A stretch of DNA of 47,123 nt. Origin: Eubacteriales bacterium. Its GTDB lineage: Bacteria > Bacillota > Clostridia > Oscillospirales > Butyricicoccaceae. Numbering within the stretch: the stretch's first letter is position 1; every line of letters starts with the position of its first letter. Below the pieces are notes generated by a model. That model searched no databases. It saw only the letters and a list, made by a program, of their open reading frames with translations, and was not told the origin of the DNA. The stretch is from contig JAUNGQ010000012.1 in the NCBI GenBank assembly GCA_030524285.1, positions 1 through 47,123 of the forward strand, in the 5' to 3' direction. A program made the translations under genes and the position numbers. This document shows, piece by piece, positions 39,248 through 47,078 of the stretch.

Positions 39248-39286
39248 CAAAAAAAACTGAAAAACGCCCGGAGCTGCGACTCCGGG
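39248..39286 (-). terminator. Terminator of the P-type ATPase gene
   Basis: Minus strand CCCGGAG/CTCCGGG stem (39267-39273 with 39280-39286) followed by CGTTTTTCAGTTTTTTTT. The ATPase ends at 39391, so about 105 nt of AT-rich DNA without a gene lies between. Confidence 0.8.
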
Positions 39287-39390
39287 GTTTTCTCCACCTA
39301 TACGTGATACATAATGGATGATCACTGCTTTTTTCATTGAATAGTATAATGAAAAGGTATTTCAAATACAAGAAAACGCGTTATCTTTTA

Positions 39391-41982
39391 TCAAAAATTT
39401 CGTTCCTTTCCGCGCATACGCAGCCACAGCTTGCGTCCGAAATCCACAGGAATGACCGTGGCTGCCAGTACAACAGCGGCAGCAAGATCAAACAGAGGCA
39501 AGGGCGTTGTACGGAACAGTGCGCCGCCGAAATAAATCAAAGCCAATTGTACCACCGCAACTACAGCCATGATGCACACAAACAAAGGATTTTTCCAGAT
39601 ATATGCCAATAAATTCAGGCGATGGGTACGGGCATTGAAGGCATTGAAAATACCGCAGAAAATGAACAATGCAAAAAATGCAGTTAGAAACCGCAGCGGT
39701 TCTGCCGCATAGCAGAAAAAACGGCGCACAGGCGCAGCCCATAGAAACAGGATACATAATATAATGGTATAGACACCGGTAAAGGCAATCTGTCCTTTCA
39801 TATAACTGTTTAAAACCGGCTCTTCCCGGCATTTGGGTTCTTCCTGCATATATTCCTTCAAAGGCGGTTCTCCGGAAAAAGCAAGTCCGGCAAGCGTATC
39901 CATAATCAGGTTAATCCAAAGCATTTGCATGACTGTAACTGGTGTATCAATACCAATCAAAGGACCGGCGATGGAAACGCCAACCGCACAGACATTCATG
40001 GTTAACTGGAAAACAAGGAACTTTCGGATGCTTTTAAAAATCGTCCGTCCATACAGGACTGCACGGGCAATTGAAGCTAAATTATCGTCTGTGATGACAA
40101 TGTCACCGGCTTCTTTGGCAACCGCAGTACCACTGCCCATGGCGAAACCAATATCTGCAAGCTTCAATGCCGGGGCATCATTGACACCGTCTCCGGTCAT
40201 ACCGGCAACCAGTCCAAGTCGTTGTGCGGCCTGTACCAGACGTACCTTATCGGATGGAAGGGCGCGTGCAACAACAGAAAGCTGTGGCAGACATTGCTCC
40301 AGCTCGCGATCGGACCATGCAGCTAATTGTTTGCTGTCTGCAATGATATCCTGCTTGCCAGATATCAGACCGCACCGCTTTGCCACAGCACGGGCGGTAT
40401 CGGGATGATCGCCTGTCAGCATAATCGTGCGGATTCCGGCGGATTTTAATTGATGGACAGCCTGCGGGGTTTCTCTGCGTACCGGATCGCGCAATACAAT
40501 CAAAGCTGTCAGCGTCAAACCCGTAGGGATATGCTCCGCTGTCACAGCACGGTCTGTAATCGCCATAGCAATGACACGTCCGCCCTCCGCAGCCTGCTCC
40601 TGCAATATCCTCCGTGGAATGTCTTTTGAAAGTGAATGAATTCTGCCATCCGGTGTAAGAAATTGTGTACAATACGGAAGCAGGATTTCCGGGGCGCCTC
40701 GTACCAGAGTCAATGCACGCGAAGGAAGACGTACCGCAGCATATTTCCGGCGGGAATCAAACGGGATCTTTTCACCGATGGGAAGGGTAGACTCTGTTGC
40801 CGCCATTGGCAGGATGGCATATAACAAAGCGCGGTCCGTTGCATTTCCGCCGGTGACATTGCCTGCGGATATCATACCACCGGAATTGTACCGACAGTCT
40901 GCATAAACCTGCTGAAATAATGCCGGCGCACTGTTTTGGAAAGAAGACATACTGTCAAACCGTGTTCCGTCGCCGGTAAAAATCAGCTCGGCTGTCATAC
41001 GTCCGCAGGTCAGCGTGCCGGTTTTGTCCGTGAATAAAATATTCATACTGCCGGCAGTTTCAATACCGGTGAGCCGACGAACCAGTACATGGTCCCGCAT
41101 CATACGCACCATATTTGAGGACAACACAACGGTAATCATCATGGGCAGACCCTCTGGTACGGCTACGACGAGAACCGTCACAGCAAGGGTGACAGCGTGC
41201 AGGATATGCTGTAAAATCGCAGCAATGCCCTGGGATAGTCCATTTTGTACAAACAGGGAGAGAAACAGATCGGAAGCTGCTACAAGAATAGCAGCTGCTA
41301 TACCGAGTCGGCTAATGCTTCCGGCAAGCGCATCCAGCCGTACATGTAACGGACTTTCCCGCGTATCCTCCTGTAATTGCTTTGCCATACTGCCATACAT
41401 GGTGTTACTGCCAACAGCTGTGACTTCCATCAGGCCTTCTCCGGAGACAATGACGCTGCCGCGGAGCAGGGACGATTGTTCGGAATCCGGTGTTTTATGG
41501 ATTTCCCGGCTTTCACCTGTCAGAGCAGCCTGGTCAACCTCCAGTGCGCCTTCCCGTAAGAAGCCGTCGGCAGGAACCGATTCGCCTGCTTGCAGCAGAA
41601 CAAGATCACCGCATACAACATCATCCGATGGAATGCTGGAAACCATACCGCCGTCACGGCGGACACGGCAGGTCACAGCAGAAGCTTCCGCTTGCATGCG
41701 CTGGAACGCGGCATCGCTGCCATATTCAGATAAAGCGGAAACAAAGGTTGCCAAAAAAACAGCAACAGCAATACCCGCAGTTTCAAACCATGGCGCACCG
41801 CGGAGCATAAAAACAATGTTAATACACAGTGCAATGAGCAAAATACGGATAATGGGATCAGAAAAGCCTTCTAAAAACCGGGAAAGCAGTGGATTACCCG
41901 ATTGTTTTTCCAGACCATTGGAGCCGTGCTGCTGTCGGGACAGCTGTACCTCTCCTGAACTGAGTCCGCCGCTTCCGGTCAT
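39391..41982 (-). CDS. Calcium-transporting-type P-type ATPase (P2B/PMCA-like)
   Basis: Membrane cation pump, 863 aa from ATG at 41982, 6 nt after GAGAGGGGG (an ATG at 41988 abuts that site). N-terminal actuator segments GLSSGEVQLSRQQHGSN and ALTGESREIHK. VAVPEGLPM lies in membrane segment 4. The phosphorylated aspartate is Asp319 in FTDKTGTLTCG, followed by nucleotide-domain motifs and the hinge motif MTGDGVNDAPALK. Ion-site motif QMLWINLIMDTLAGLA in segment 6 is close to plasma-membrane calcium pumps. Ten membrane segments overall. It probably exports calcium; other divalent cations are possible. It has its own terminator and lies just past the tRNA-Leu terminator. Confidence 0.92.
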   Translation of the reverse strand: MTGSGGLSSGEVQLSRQQHGSNGLEKQSGNPLLSRFLEGFSDPIIRILLIALCINIVFMLRGAPWFETAGIAVAVFLATFVSALSEYGSDAAFQRMQAEASAVTCRVRRDGGMVSSIPSDDVVCGDLVLLQAGESVPADGFLREGALEVDQAALTGESREIHKTPDSEQSSLLRGSVIVSGEGLMEVTAVGSNTMYGSMAKQLQEDTRESPLHVRLDALAGSISRLGIAAAILVAASDLFLSLFVQNGLSQGIAAILQHILHAVTLAVTVLVVAVPEGLPMMITVVLSSNMVRMMRDHVLVRRLTGIETAGSMNILFTDKTGTLTCGRMTAELIFTGDGTRFDSMSSFQNSAPALFQQVYADCRYNSGGMISAGNVTGGNATDRALLYAILPMAATESTLPIGEKIPFDSRRKYAAVRLPSRALTLVRGAPEILLPYCTQFLTPDGRIHSLSKDIPRRILQEQAAEGGRVIAMAITDRAVTAEHIPTGLTLTALIVLRDPVRRETPQAVHQLKSAGIRTIMLTGDHPDTARAVAKRCGLISGKQDIIADSKQLAAWSDRELEQCLPQLSVVARALPSDKVRLVQAAQRLGLVAGMTGDGVNDAPALKLADIGFAMGSGTAVAKEAGDIVITDDNLASIARAVLYGRTIFKSIRKFLVFQLTMNVCAVGVSIAGPLIGIDTPVTVMQMLWINLIMDTLAGLAFSGEPPLKEYMQEEPKCREEPVLNSYMKGQIAFTGVYTIILCILFLWAAPVRRFFCYAAEPLRFLTAFFALFIFCGIFNAFNARTHRLNLLAYIWKNPLFVCIMAVVAVVQLALIYFGGALFRTTPLPLFDLAAAVVLAATVIPVDFGRKLWLRMRGKERNF

Positions 41983-42069
41983 AGACATCCCCCTCTCATT
42001 TGCTACAGCTTATGCAGACAGGCAGGGGAGGTATGACAGCAAAAGTGGATGACAGATTTTTAATTGCAT

Positions 42070-42104
42070 AAAAAAAATCGGAACAAGCTTTGCTTGTTCC
42101 GATT
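42070..42104 (-). terminator. Terminator of the tRNA-Leu operon
   Basis: Minus strand AATCGGAACAAG and CTTGTTCCGATT form a 12-bp perfect stem with a short loop, directly after the CCA end of the last tRNA, then a run of T. Confidence 0.95.
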
Positions 42105-42190
42105 TGGTGCAGATGGAGGGACTTGAACCCTCACGCCCTTGCGAGCACTAGCACCTGAAGCTAGCGCGTCTGCCATTCCGCCACATCTGC
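42105..42190 (-). tRNA. tRNA-Leu (anticodon CAG), copy 1
   Basis: 86 nt. Minus strand starts GCAGATGTGGCGGAATGG and ends CCATCTGCACCA. Anticodon arm CTAGC-TTCAGGT-GCTAG places CAG at 34-36; a long class II variable arm and encoded CCA are present. Last of three leucine tRNAs. Confidence 0.97.
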
Positions 42191-42256
42191 GTTTGCGCCT
42201 CTTCATTTTTACACGGTAGAGACATACCGAGGTGGGGCACACAGCCTGATCCACGT

Positions 42257-42342
42257 TGGTGCAGATGGAGGGACTTGAACCCTCACGTCCTTGCGAACAC
42301 TAGCACCTGAAGCTAGCGCGTCTGCCATTCCGCCACATCTGC
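42257..42342 (-). tRNA. tRNA-Leu (anticodon CAG), copy 2
   Basis: 86 nt, same as copy 1 except for two paired changes in the variable arm (TTCGCAAGGA here against CTCGCAAGGG), which keep base pairing. CCA is encoded. Confidence 0.97.
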
Positions 42343-42346
42343 ATAT

Positions 42347-42429
42347 TGGTGCGACTGGCCGGACTTGAACCGGCACGGTTGCCCACACGCCCCTCAAACG
42401 TGCGCGTCTGCCTATTCCGCCACAGTCGC
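42347..42429 (-). tRNA. tRNA-Leu (anticodon GAG)
   Basis: 83 nt. Minus strand starts GCGACTGTGGCGGAATAGG and ends CCAGTCGCACCA. Anticodon arm CACGT-TTGAGGG-GCGTG gives GAG at 34-36. First of the three-tRNA operon, 4 nt from the next tRNA. Confidence 0.96.
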
Positions 42430-42506
42430 ATGTTGAGTTGTTATGAGCAACTGAGGGAGAAATGATTTCTCATCATTTCCTGTCGCATCTCTCAGCGACA
42501 ATTGAT

Positions 42507-42535
42507 ATTATACATCGGCAGGCAAAGTATGTCAA
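42507..42535 (-). promoter_or_regulatory. Consensus sigma-A promoter of the tRNA-Leu operon
   Basis: Minus strand: -35 TTGACA (42530-42535) and -10 TATAAT (42507-42512), both perfect consensus with a 17-bp spacer. Confidence 0.92.
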
Positions 42536-42583
42536 CTATTTTTTCAATTTTTTCGCGTAAAAAAATGTTGAGAAAAATAAAAA

Positions 42584-42598
42584 TAATAATCATTATCA
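42584..42598. promoter_or_regulatory. Fur/PerR-type operator
   Basis: TAATAATCATTATCA matches the Fur 7-1-7 box (TGATAATNATTATCA) at 13 of 14 fixed positions and the PerR box (TTATAATNATTATAA) at 12 of 14. It abuts the -35 box at 42600, so binding would block the promoter. Confidence 0.7.
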
Positions 42599-42599
42599 C

Positions 42600-42628
42600 T
42601 TGACAAAACAATAAGAACTCGCTATACT
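42600..42628 (+). promoter_or_regulatory. Sigma-A promoter of the Rrf2-rubrerythrin operon
   Basis: -35 TTGACA (42600-42605) and -10 TATACT (42623-42628), 17-bp spacer, about 38 nt ahead of the start codon. Confidence 0.88.
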
Positions 42629-42665
42629 ATAACCATGGAACGAAGAGTGAATACGGAGGTGGATC

Positions 42666-43079
42666 ATGCGGATCACGCACGAAGCGGATTATGCAATCCG
42701 AATTATGTATTGTCTGGCGAAGTGTGATGAAAAGCTCAGCGCGAAGCAGATTGCAGATGACAGCGGTGTTCCATCCCGGTTCGCATTGAAGATCCTGCGC
42801 CGGTTAACGCAGGCAGAGCTCACGGCATCCTATAAAGGTGTCTGCGGCGGCTATAAAATCGCAAGACCGGCGGAAGAAATTTCCCTTGGGGAAATTATTG
42901 AAGTGATTGATGGGCCGATTGAAATCAACCACTGCCTCAGCAGTGAATTTGATTGCAGCCATGTGCAGCAGAAAAATGAATGCACATTTCATCGGCTGTT
43001 CGGTGCAATCAATCAGGATATACGTAGTAAACTGTACGATTTGCCGCTGGCACAGTTTGTACCAAAGGCAGACACGTAA
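42666..43079 (+). CDS. Rrf2-family transcriptional regulator, probable Fe-S sensor
   Basis: 137 aa. N-terminal winged helix (RITHEADYAIRIMYCLAKCD, SAKQIADDSGVPSRFALKIL). The C-terminal segment holds three cysteines (HCLSSEFDCSHV and NECTFHRL) spaced like the IscR/NsrR cluster ligands, so it probably senses iron-sulfur, redox or nitrosative state. Ribosome site GGAGG ahead of ATG. First gene of an operon with rubrerythrin and a BFD-like protein, under a Fur/PerR-type box. IscR, NsrR and RsrR-like roles cannot be separated here. Confidence 0.9.
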   Translation: MRITHEADYAIRIMYCLAKCDEKLSAKQIADDSGVPSRFALKILRRLTQAELTASYKGVCGGYKIARPAEEISLGEIIEVIDGPIEINHCLSSEFDCSHVQQKNECTFHRLFGAINQDIRSKLYDLPLAQFVPKADT

Positions 43080-43109
43080 AAAATTAATTTAGACAAGGAG
43101 AATATTACT

Positions 43110-43697
43110 ATGGCTAAGTTTGTATGTACCGTATGTGGTTATGTTTTTGAAGGCGACGCAGCTCCGGAAAAATGTCCAACCTGCAATGCTCCGGCAAAGA
43201 TGTTTAAGGAAATGAGTGGCGAGATCACACTGGCTGCTGAGCATGAGTATGGCGTTTACGAGAAGACCGTTGCAAATAACGATAACGTTTCCGCAGAGGA
43301 TAAGGAGTACATCCTGGAACAGTTGAAGGCGAACTTCAATGGCGAGTGTACTGAGGTTGGTATGTATCTGTGCATGGCACGCATCGCACATCGTGAAGGC
43401 TATCCGGAAATCGGTCTGTACTGGGAGAAGGCTGCTTACGAAGAAGCTGAACATGCATCCAAGTTCGCAGAGCTGCTGGGCGAGACTCTGGAGCCGAACA
43501 TGAAGGCTACCACCAAGGACAACCTGGCATGGCGTGTTGACTGTGAGTTCGGCGCAACGCAGGGCAAGTTTGATCTGGCTAAGTGCGCAAAGAAGAACGG
43601 CCTGGATGCAATCCATGACACCGTTCATGAGATGGCTCGCGACGAGGCTCGTCATGGCCGTGCACTGAAGGGCCTGCTGGATCGTTATTTCGGCTAA
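43110..43697 (+). CDS. Reverse-type rubrerythrin
   Basis: 195 aa non-heme iron peroxidase that reduces hydrogen peroxide in anaerobes. The rubredoxin domain is at the N-terminus (CTVCGYVF and CPTCNAP, four cysteines for one iron), followed by the ferritin-like diiron domain ([46 protein letters not shown] with E and H ligands). The rubredoxin-first order marks the clostridial reverse rubrerythrins. Strong ribosome site AAGGAG and highly biased codons imply high expression. Confidence 0.95.
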   Translation: MAKFVCTVCGYVFEGDAAPEKCPTCNAPAKMFKEMSGEITLAAEHEYGVYEKTVANNDNVSAEDKEYILEQLKANFNGECTEVGMYLCMARIAHREGYPEIGLYWEKAAYEEAEHASKFAELLGETLEPNMKATTKDNLAWRVDCEFGATQGKFDLAKCAKKNGLDAIHDTVHEMARDEARHGRALKGLLDRYFG

Positions 43698-43709
43698 GAG
43701 GTGACGAAT

Positions 43710-43883
43710 ATGGATTTGAATGAAACCGTATGCTTCTGCGGTGATGTCACTGTAGGTGATATCAAGGCCGCTGTCGAAGCTGGAAATACCACGCTTGAGG
43801 CTGTTCAGGAGGCTACCGGTGCAAGTACCCATTGCGGCGGCTGTGTAGATAAGGTAGAGGAACTGATTAAGCAGTTCAAGTAA
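43710..43883 (+). CDS. BFD-like [2Fe-2S]-binding protein
   Basis: 57 aa from ATG at 43710, 5 nt after GAGGTGA. Cysteines CFCGDVT near the start and THCGGCVDK near the middle are the four ligands of a BFD (bacterioferritin-associated ferredoxin-like) [2Fe-2S] domain. It may pass electrons to rubrerythrin or help mobilise iron. It starts 12 nt after the rubrerythrin stop. Confidence 0.88.
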   Translation: MDLNETVCFCGDVTVGDIKAAVEAGNTTLEAVQEATGASTHCGGCVDKVEELIKQFK

Positions 43884-43941
43884 TATCGCTGGAACGTTCG
43901 GGCTGAACCGTTGTTCGGCTAATTCCATCCGACATATTCTG

Positions 43942-43974
43942 AGAGGGAAGGGAGAAATCCTTTCCCTCTTTTTT
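43942..43974 (+). terminator. Terminator of the Rrf2-rubrerythrin operon
   Basis: AGAGGGAAGG and CCTTTCCCTCT pair with one bulge, followed by TTTTTTC. Confidence 0.88.
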
Positions 43975-43996
43975 CGCTGCTATCGAAAATGAAGCA

Positions 43997-44045
43997 ACAG
44001 CCCCGAAATTCGCTGCAAAGTGGCGTTTTCGGGGCTGTGTTTTTC
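43997..44045. terminator. Second, possibly bidirectional, terminator
   Basis: ACAGCCCCGAAA and TTTCGGGGCTGT pair perfectly across an 18-nt loop, then GTTTTTC on the + strand. It separates two convergent units. Confidence 0.7.
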
Positions 44046-44047
44046 TG

Positions 44048-44899
44048 TTATATCTGTTTCTTCGTCACAGGAATCCATACCTCATACTGTGCATTTTGCG
44101 GGTCCGGGTTGATATAAACCTCAATGTCAGGCGCATTTGCATACTCATAGCCCGAAGTCGGGAGCCATTCGGTTACAATCCGCTGTTCCAGCTCTTGAAT
44201 CGACAGGTTGGTTCCTGCGCCGGAGAAAATTGCCCAAGTAGATGCGGGAATAGTATATTCCTCCAATACGTCGGTTTCCTTTGTGCTTGCAACCGCGATA
44301 AAATAGTTCCATTGTTCCGCGTCGTTGCAGGCACTCACACCCAAAAGTCCCATGGGCTGTGAATCCATCAGCTCTGCCAGTTTTTGTATCGTGCCATTGC
44401 TGGCAGCATTCTGCCACATGTTGGGAACGATGGAGAAATTTTTCTCAATCTCCTGATGGAGCGGGGCGGAGATACCAATAATACGAAACGTGTCCTTTGT
44501 TTCAATACGATACTTCATTTCGGCGGCGCCTTTTACAGAAATCGTAAATGTAATAGGGGGAAAAGATTTTACCAGTATACCTTCCCCACGAACGGCAGAT
44601 GGGGCGATACCGTGAACACTCTGAAAGGCTCTGTTGAATGCGGTTGGGGAACGATAGCCATATTTTTCTGCAATATCGATAATTTTTTTCTGTCCACCCT
44701 GCAAATCTACCGCTGCTAGAGACATTTTTCTCCTGCGGATGTATTCTGACAACGTCATACCTGCCATATAAGTGAACATCCTTTGGAAATGATATGTAGA
44801 ACAACAGGCAATTTGAGCAAGCTGATCGTAGTTTATTTCATTTGTCAGATGCTCCTCAATATAGTGCATACTTTGATTTAATCTGTCAACCCATTCCAT
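44048..44899 (-). CDS. AraC-family regulator with GyrI-like effector-binding domain
   Basis: 283 aa from ATG at 44899, preceded by GGGAGG; the upstream open frame lacks a ribosome site. N-terminal AraC helix-turn-helix pair (INYDQLAQIACCSTYHFQRMF and KIIDIAEKYGYRSPTAFNRAF, residues about 22-95, the first written here as LAQIACCSTYHFQRMF), then GIAPSAVRG. Residues about 125-283 are a GyrI-like/AraC_E_bind ligand domain ending in DIEVYINPDPQNAQYEVWIPV. Such regulators (Rob, SoxS-like with a sensor) often respond to small hydrophobic or cationic molecules and control drug efflux. It is immediately downstream of the MATE gene on the same strand but with a 155-nt gap. Confidence 0.88.
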   Translation of the reverse strand: MEWVDRLNQSMHYIEEHLTNEINYDQLAQIACCSTYHFQRMFTYMAGMTLSEYIRRRKMSLAAVDLQGGQKKIIDIAEKYGYRSPTAFNRAFQSVHGIAPSAVRGEGILVKSFPPITFTISVKGAAEMKYRIETKDTFRIIGISAPLHQEIEKNFSIVPNMWQNAASNGTIQKLAELMDSQPMGLLGVSACNDAEQWNYFIAVASTKETDVLEEYTIPASTWAIFSGAGTNLSIQELEQRIVTEWLPTSGYEYANAPDIEVYINPDPQNAQYEVWIPVTKKQI

Positions 44900-45054
44900 T
44901 TGAATACCTCCCTGACCGCATAGAAAACTTATATATATTATGATAAAACATTTTTCAAACAATTTCCTCTCCATATTTGCACAAAAAAGAGAGGTTTTGT
45001 GGCAGACGGAAATGCGTATTATAAATTCTGTTTGCAATGGACCAGATCACGCTG

Positions 45055-46443
45055 TTATGGTATATTTCCGGTACTGAGTTTTTTGAAATTGATTGCTACC
45101 ATCGACAGGCAAAGTATGCAGGCAAGAGAATCGGCAATCGGTGCAGCATACAGTACACCGTTAATGCCAAAGAACAGCGGTAGGAGCAGAAGCAACGGAA
45201 TTAGGAAAAAGCCCTGTCTGGATAGGGAAATGATAATGCCCTGATGTACGTTGCCCGTTCCGGTAAAATAATTGACCGTGATTGGCTGGATATTGTATAT
45301 ACATACCATCATCATATAAATACGCATATATTGTTCGGCAAACTGGAAATACAACGCTTCACCGCTGCCAAAAATTTTGACAATCTGCGTCGGAAACAGC
45401 TGGAAGGCCGCAAATACAAACAATCCGATGATCAATGCTGTAGTAACTGCCTTTTTATAGGCTTCCTTTACGCGGTTATAATTTTTGGCACCCATATTAA
45501 AGCCCCAGATTGGTTGACAGCCCTGCGCCAAACCGACGCCAAATGCAATCAGGATGCTGTTTAATTTCGCAACAACACCGGAAACTGCCAATGGAATATC
45601 ACTGCCATAAATGGATTGTGCGCCGTATTTGGTCAAAACATTGTTCAGCGTAATATTCACCAGCATCATAATCATATGGTTGATGAAATTGGAGGTGCCG
45701 AGCTTTACAATGTCGGTCAGGTATCTCCAACGGATTCCCAGCATGTTGGGATGGATACGGAAGGATTTGAATCGGGGGAAATAGGCGATACACAATATAA
45801 AAGAAATGATCTGACCAATCACGGTTGCAATGGCAGCGCCCTGAATGCCCCACTGGAATACAAATAGAAACAGCCAGTCCAGAAAGACATTGAGCAATGC
45901 GCCGCTTACCGTACAAAACATGGAATATGCCGGGCTGCCGTCTGCACGGATTAAGTTGCTGCCTGCATTGCCCATCAGAAGAAATGGAAGGCCGATCGCT
46001 GTAATGCTCAAATAGCGCAGCGCATATGGAAAAACAGCTTCCGTTGCGCCGCATACCAGCAGAATCTGGCGCTTGAAAATCAGGATAAAACTAAGAATCA
46101 GAACGCCAAATATAACCATCAGTGTCAATCCGGTCCCCAGATATTTTTTAGCTTCTTCTTGCCGCTTTGCTCCCATATGAAGGTTAAAATTAGCGGCAGT
46201 TCCGATGCCTACCATCTGTGCGAACGCCATCGTAAGCGTTACAACCGGAAAGGCCACGTTGGTTGCCGCATTACCGAGCATTCCGACAACATTACCGATA
46301 AAAATCTGATCTGTAATATTATAAGCCGCCATAACCAGCATACTGATTATAGATGGAATGGCGAATTTTACAATCAATCCCATGACCGGGGCATAACCAA
46401 GCGGATTCTCTCCGGCGGGGACTTCTCTGTTTACTGGTCTCAT
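45055..46443 (-). CDS. MATE-family multidrug efflux transporter
   Basis: 462 aa, twelve membrane segments, cation-coupled export of drugs or metabolites. Typical N-terminal features: IVKFAIPSIISMLVMAAYN, TDQIFIGNVVGMLGNAA and the pattern VGIGTAANFNLHMGAKR. A second half repeats the fold (FGVGLAQGCQPIWGFNMGAK). Its start overlaps the stop of the MarR gene by 4 nt (ATGA), so the two are coupled. Ribosome site GAGG inside the end of marR. Substrate unknown; regulation by MarR suggests an inducing toxic compound. Confidence 0.93.
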   Translation of the reverse strand: MRPVNREVPAGENPLGYAPVMGLIVKFAIPSIISMLVMAAYNITDQIFIGNVVGMLGNAATNVAFPVVTLTMAFAQMVGIGTAANFNLHMGAKRQEEAKKYLGTGLTLMVIFGVLILSFILIFKRQILLVCGATEAVFPYALRYLSITAIGLPFLLMGNAGSNLIRADGSPAYSMFCTVSGALLNVFLDWLFLFVFQWGIQGAAIATVIGQIISFILCIAYFPRFKSFRIHPNMLGIRWRYLTDIVKLGTSNFINHMIMMLVNITLNNVLTKYGAQSIYGSDIPLAVSGVVAKLNSILIAFGVGLAQGCQPIWGFNMGAKNYNRVKEAYKKAVTTALIIGLFVFAAFQLFPTQIVKIFGSGEALYFQFAEQYMRIYMMMVCIYNIQPITVNYFTGTGNVHQGIIISLSRQGFFLIPLLLLLPLFFGINGVLYAAPIADSLACILCLSMVAINFKKLSTGNIP

Positions 46444-46889
46444 TTTTTTGCCTCTTTTCCAGCAGATTGTTTTATTTTTGAAAAATTCTGTTCGATTTTT
46501 ATAAGCGCTTGCGACACGATGTCGGCTTCCTCTGGTGTAATTCCTTCGATAATCTGATTATTTAGACATAAAAGCTGTTTCCGCACTTCCGGACCAAGCG
46601 TCAGTGTTTTTTCAGTTGGATAAATACGGTTCTGCCGTCTGTCCTGTTCGTCCTGCCGCCGCGTTAAAAAGCCTTTCTGCTCGAGTGATTTTACAGCTCT
46701 GGCAGTTGCTGCCTTGTCTACACCAACCAGTGTAGTCAATTCTTCCTGCGTGATACCTCTGTGATGCTGAATTGCCATAAAAAACGGCTGTTCTGCCACA
46801 GTAAGGTCATATGGGCTGACGATCTCTCCAATGCATCCCTGACTTTTTCGGGAGAGAAGCGTAATCATACTTGTGATCGGTCTGTGCAT
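46440..46889 (-). CDS. MarR-family transcriptional regulator
   Basis: 149 aa winged-helix repressor: TVAEQPFFMAIQHHRGI, TQEELTTLVGVDKAATARAV (recognition helix), LEQKGFLTRRQDEQDRRQNR (wing) and a dimerising C-terminal helix. It probably represses its own operon with the MATE transporter; two identical-type palindromes bracket the promoter. Ribosome site GGAG ahead of ATG 46889. Confidence 0.92.
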   Translation of the reverse strand: MHRPITSMITLLSRKSQGCIGEIVSPYDLTVAEQPFFMAIQHHRGITQEELTTLVGVDKAATARAVKSLEQKGFLTRRQDEQDRRQNRIYPTEKTLTLGPEVRKQLLCLNNQIIEGITPEEADIVSQALIKIEQNFSKIKQSAGKEAKK

Positions 46890-46913
46890 TATTTGTTCTC
46901 CATTTTCCTGTTC

Positions 46914-46927
46914 GTTGATAGATCAAC
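46914..46927. promoter_or_regulatory. MarR operator, promoter-proximal downstream copy
   Basis: GTTGATAGATCAAC, a GTTGA-N4-TCAAC palindrome between the -10 box and the marR start. Confidence 0.7.
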
Positions 46928-46939
46928 TACTTATAGCGT

Positions 46940-46968
46940 ATCATAACATACAATCGTTGATTCGTCAA
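46940..46968 (-). promoter_or_regulatory. Sigma-A promoter of the marR-MATE operon
   Basis: Minus strand: -35 TTGACG (46963-46968) and -10 TATGAT (46940-46945), 17-bp spacer. The -35 box lies inside the upstream operator. Confidence 0.8.
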
Positions 46969-46969
46969 C
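46956..46969. promoter_or_regulatory. MarR operator overlapping the -35 box
   Basis: GTTGATTCGTCAAC, same GTTGA-N4-TCAAC design as the copy at 46914. Centres are 42 bp apart, four helical turns. Confidence 0.7.
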
Positions 46970-46984
46970 TATTTGGAACGGCTA

Positions 46985-47026
46985 AAACAAAAAAGCCAAA
47001 AACCCTGTTCAAGCAGAGTTTTCGGC
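46985..47026 (-). terminator. Terminator downstream of the tRNA-Arg fragment
   Basis: Minus strand AAAACTCTG and CAGGGTTTT pair around CTTGAA, inside an outer GCC/GGC pair, followed by TTTTTTG. It is the natural tail of a tRNA-Arg transcript. Confidence 0.75.
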
Positions 47027-47033
47027 CAATGTA

Positions 47034-47078
47034 TGGCGTCCCTGAGAGGATTCGAACCTCCGGCCTACCGCTTAGGAG
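47034..47078 (-). other. 3' half of tRNA-Arg (anticodon CCT): attachment-site junction
   Basis: 45 nt on the minus strand read exactly as tRNA positions 32-76: anticodon loop CTCCTAA, stem GCGGT, variable loop AGGCC, T-stem GGAGG, T-loop TTCGAAT, CCTCT, acceptor CAGGGAC, G, CCA. The partner 5' strand of the anticodon stem and everything before it are missing: 47079-47123 does not match a tRNA. This is what remains on one side when a mobile element integrates by recombination at the anticodon loop. Confidence 0.75.
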
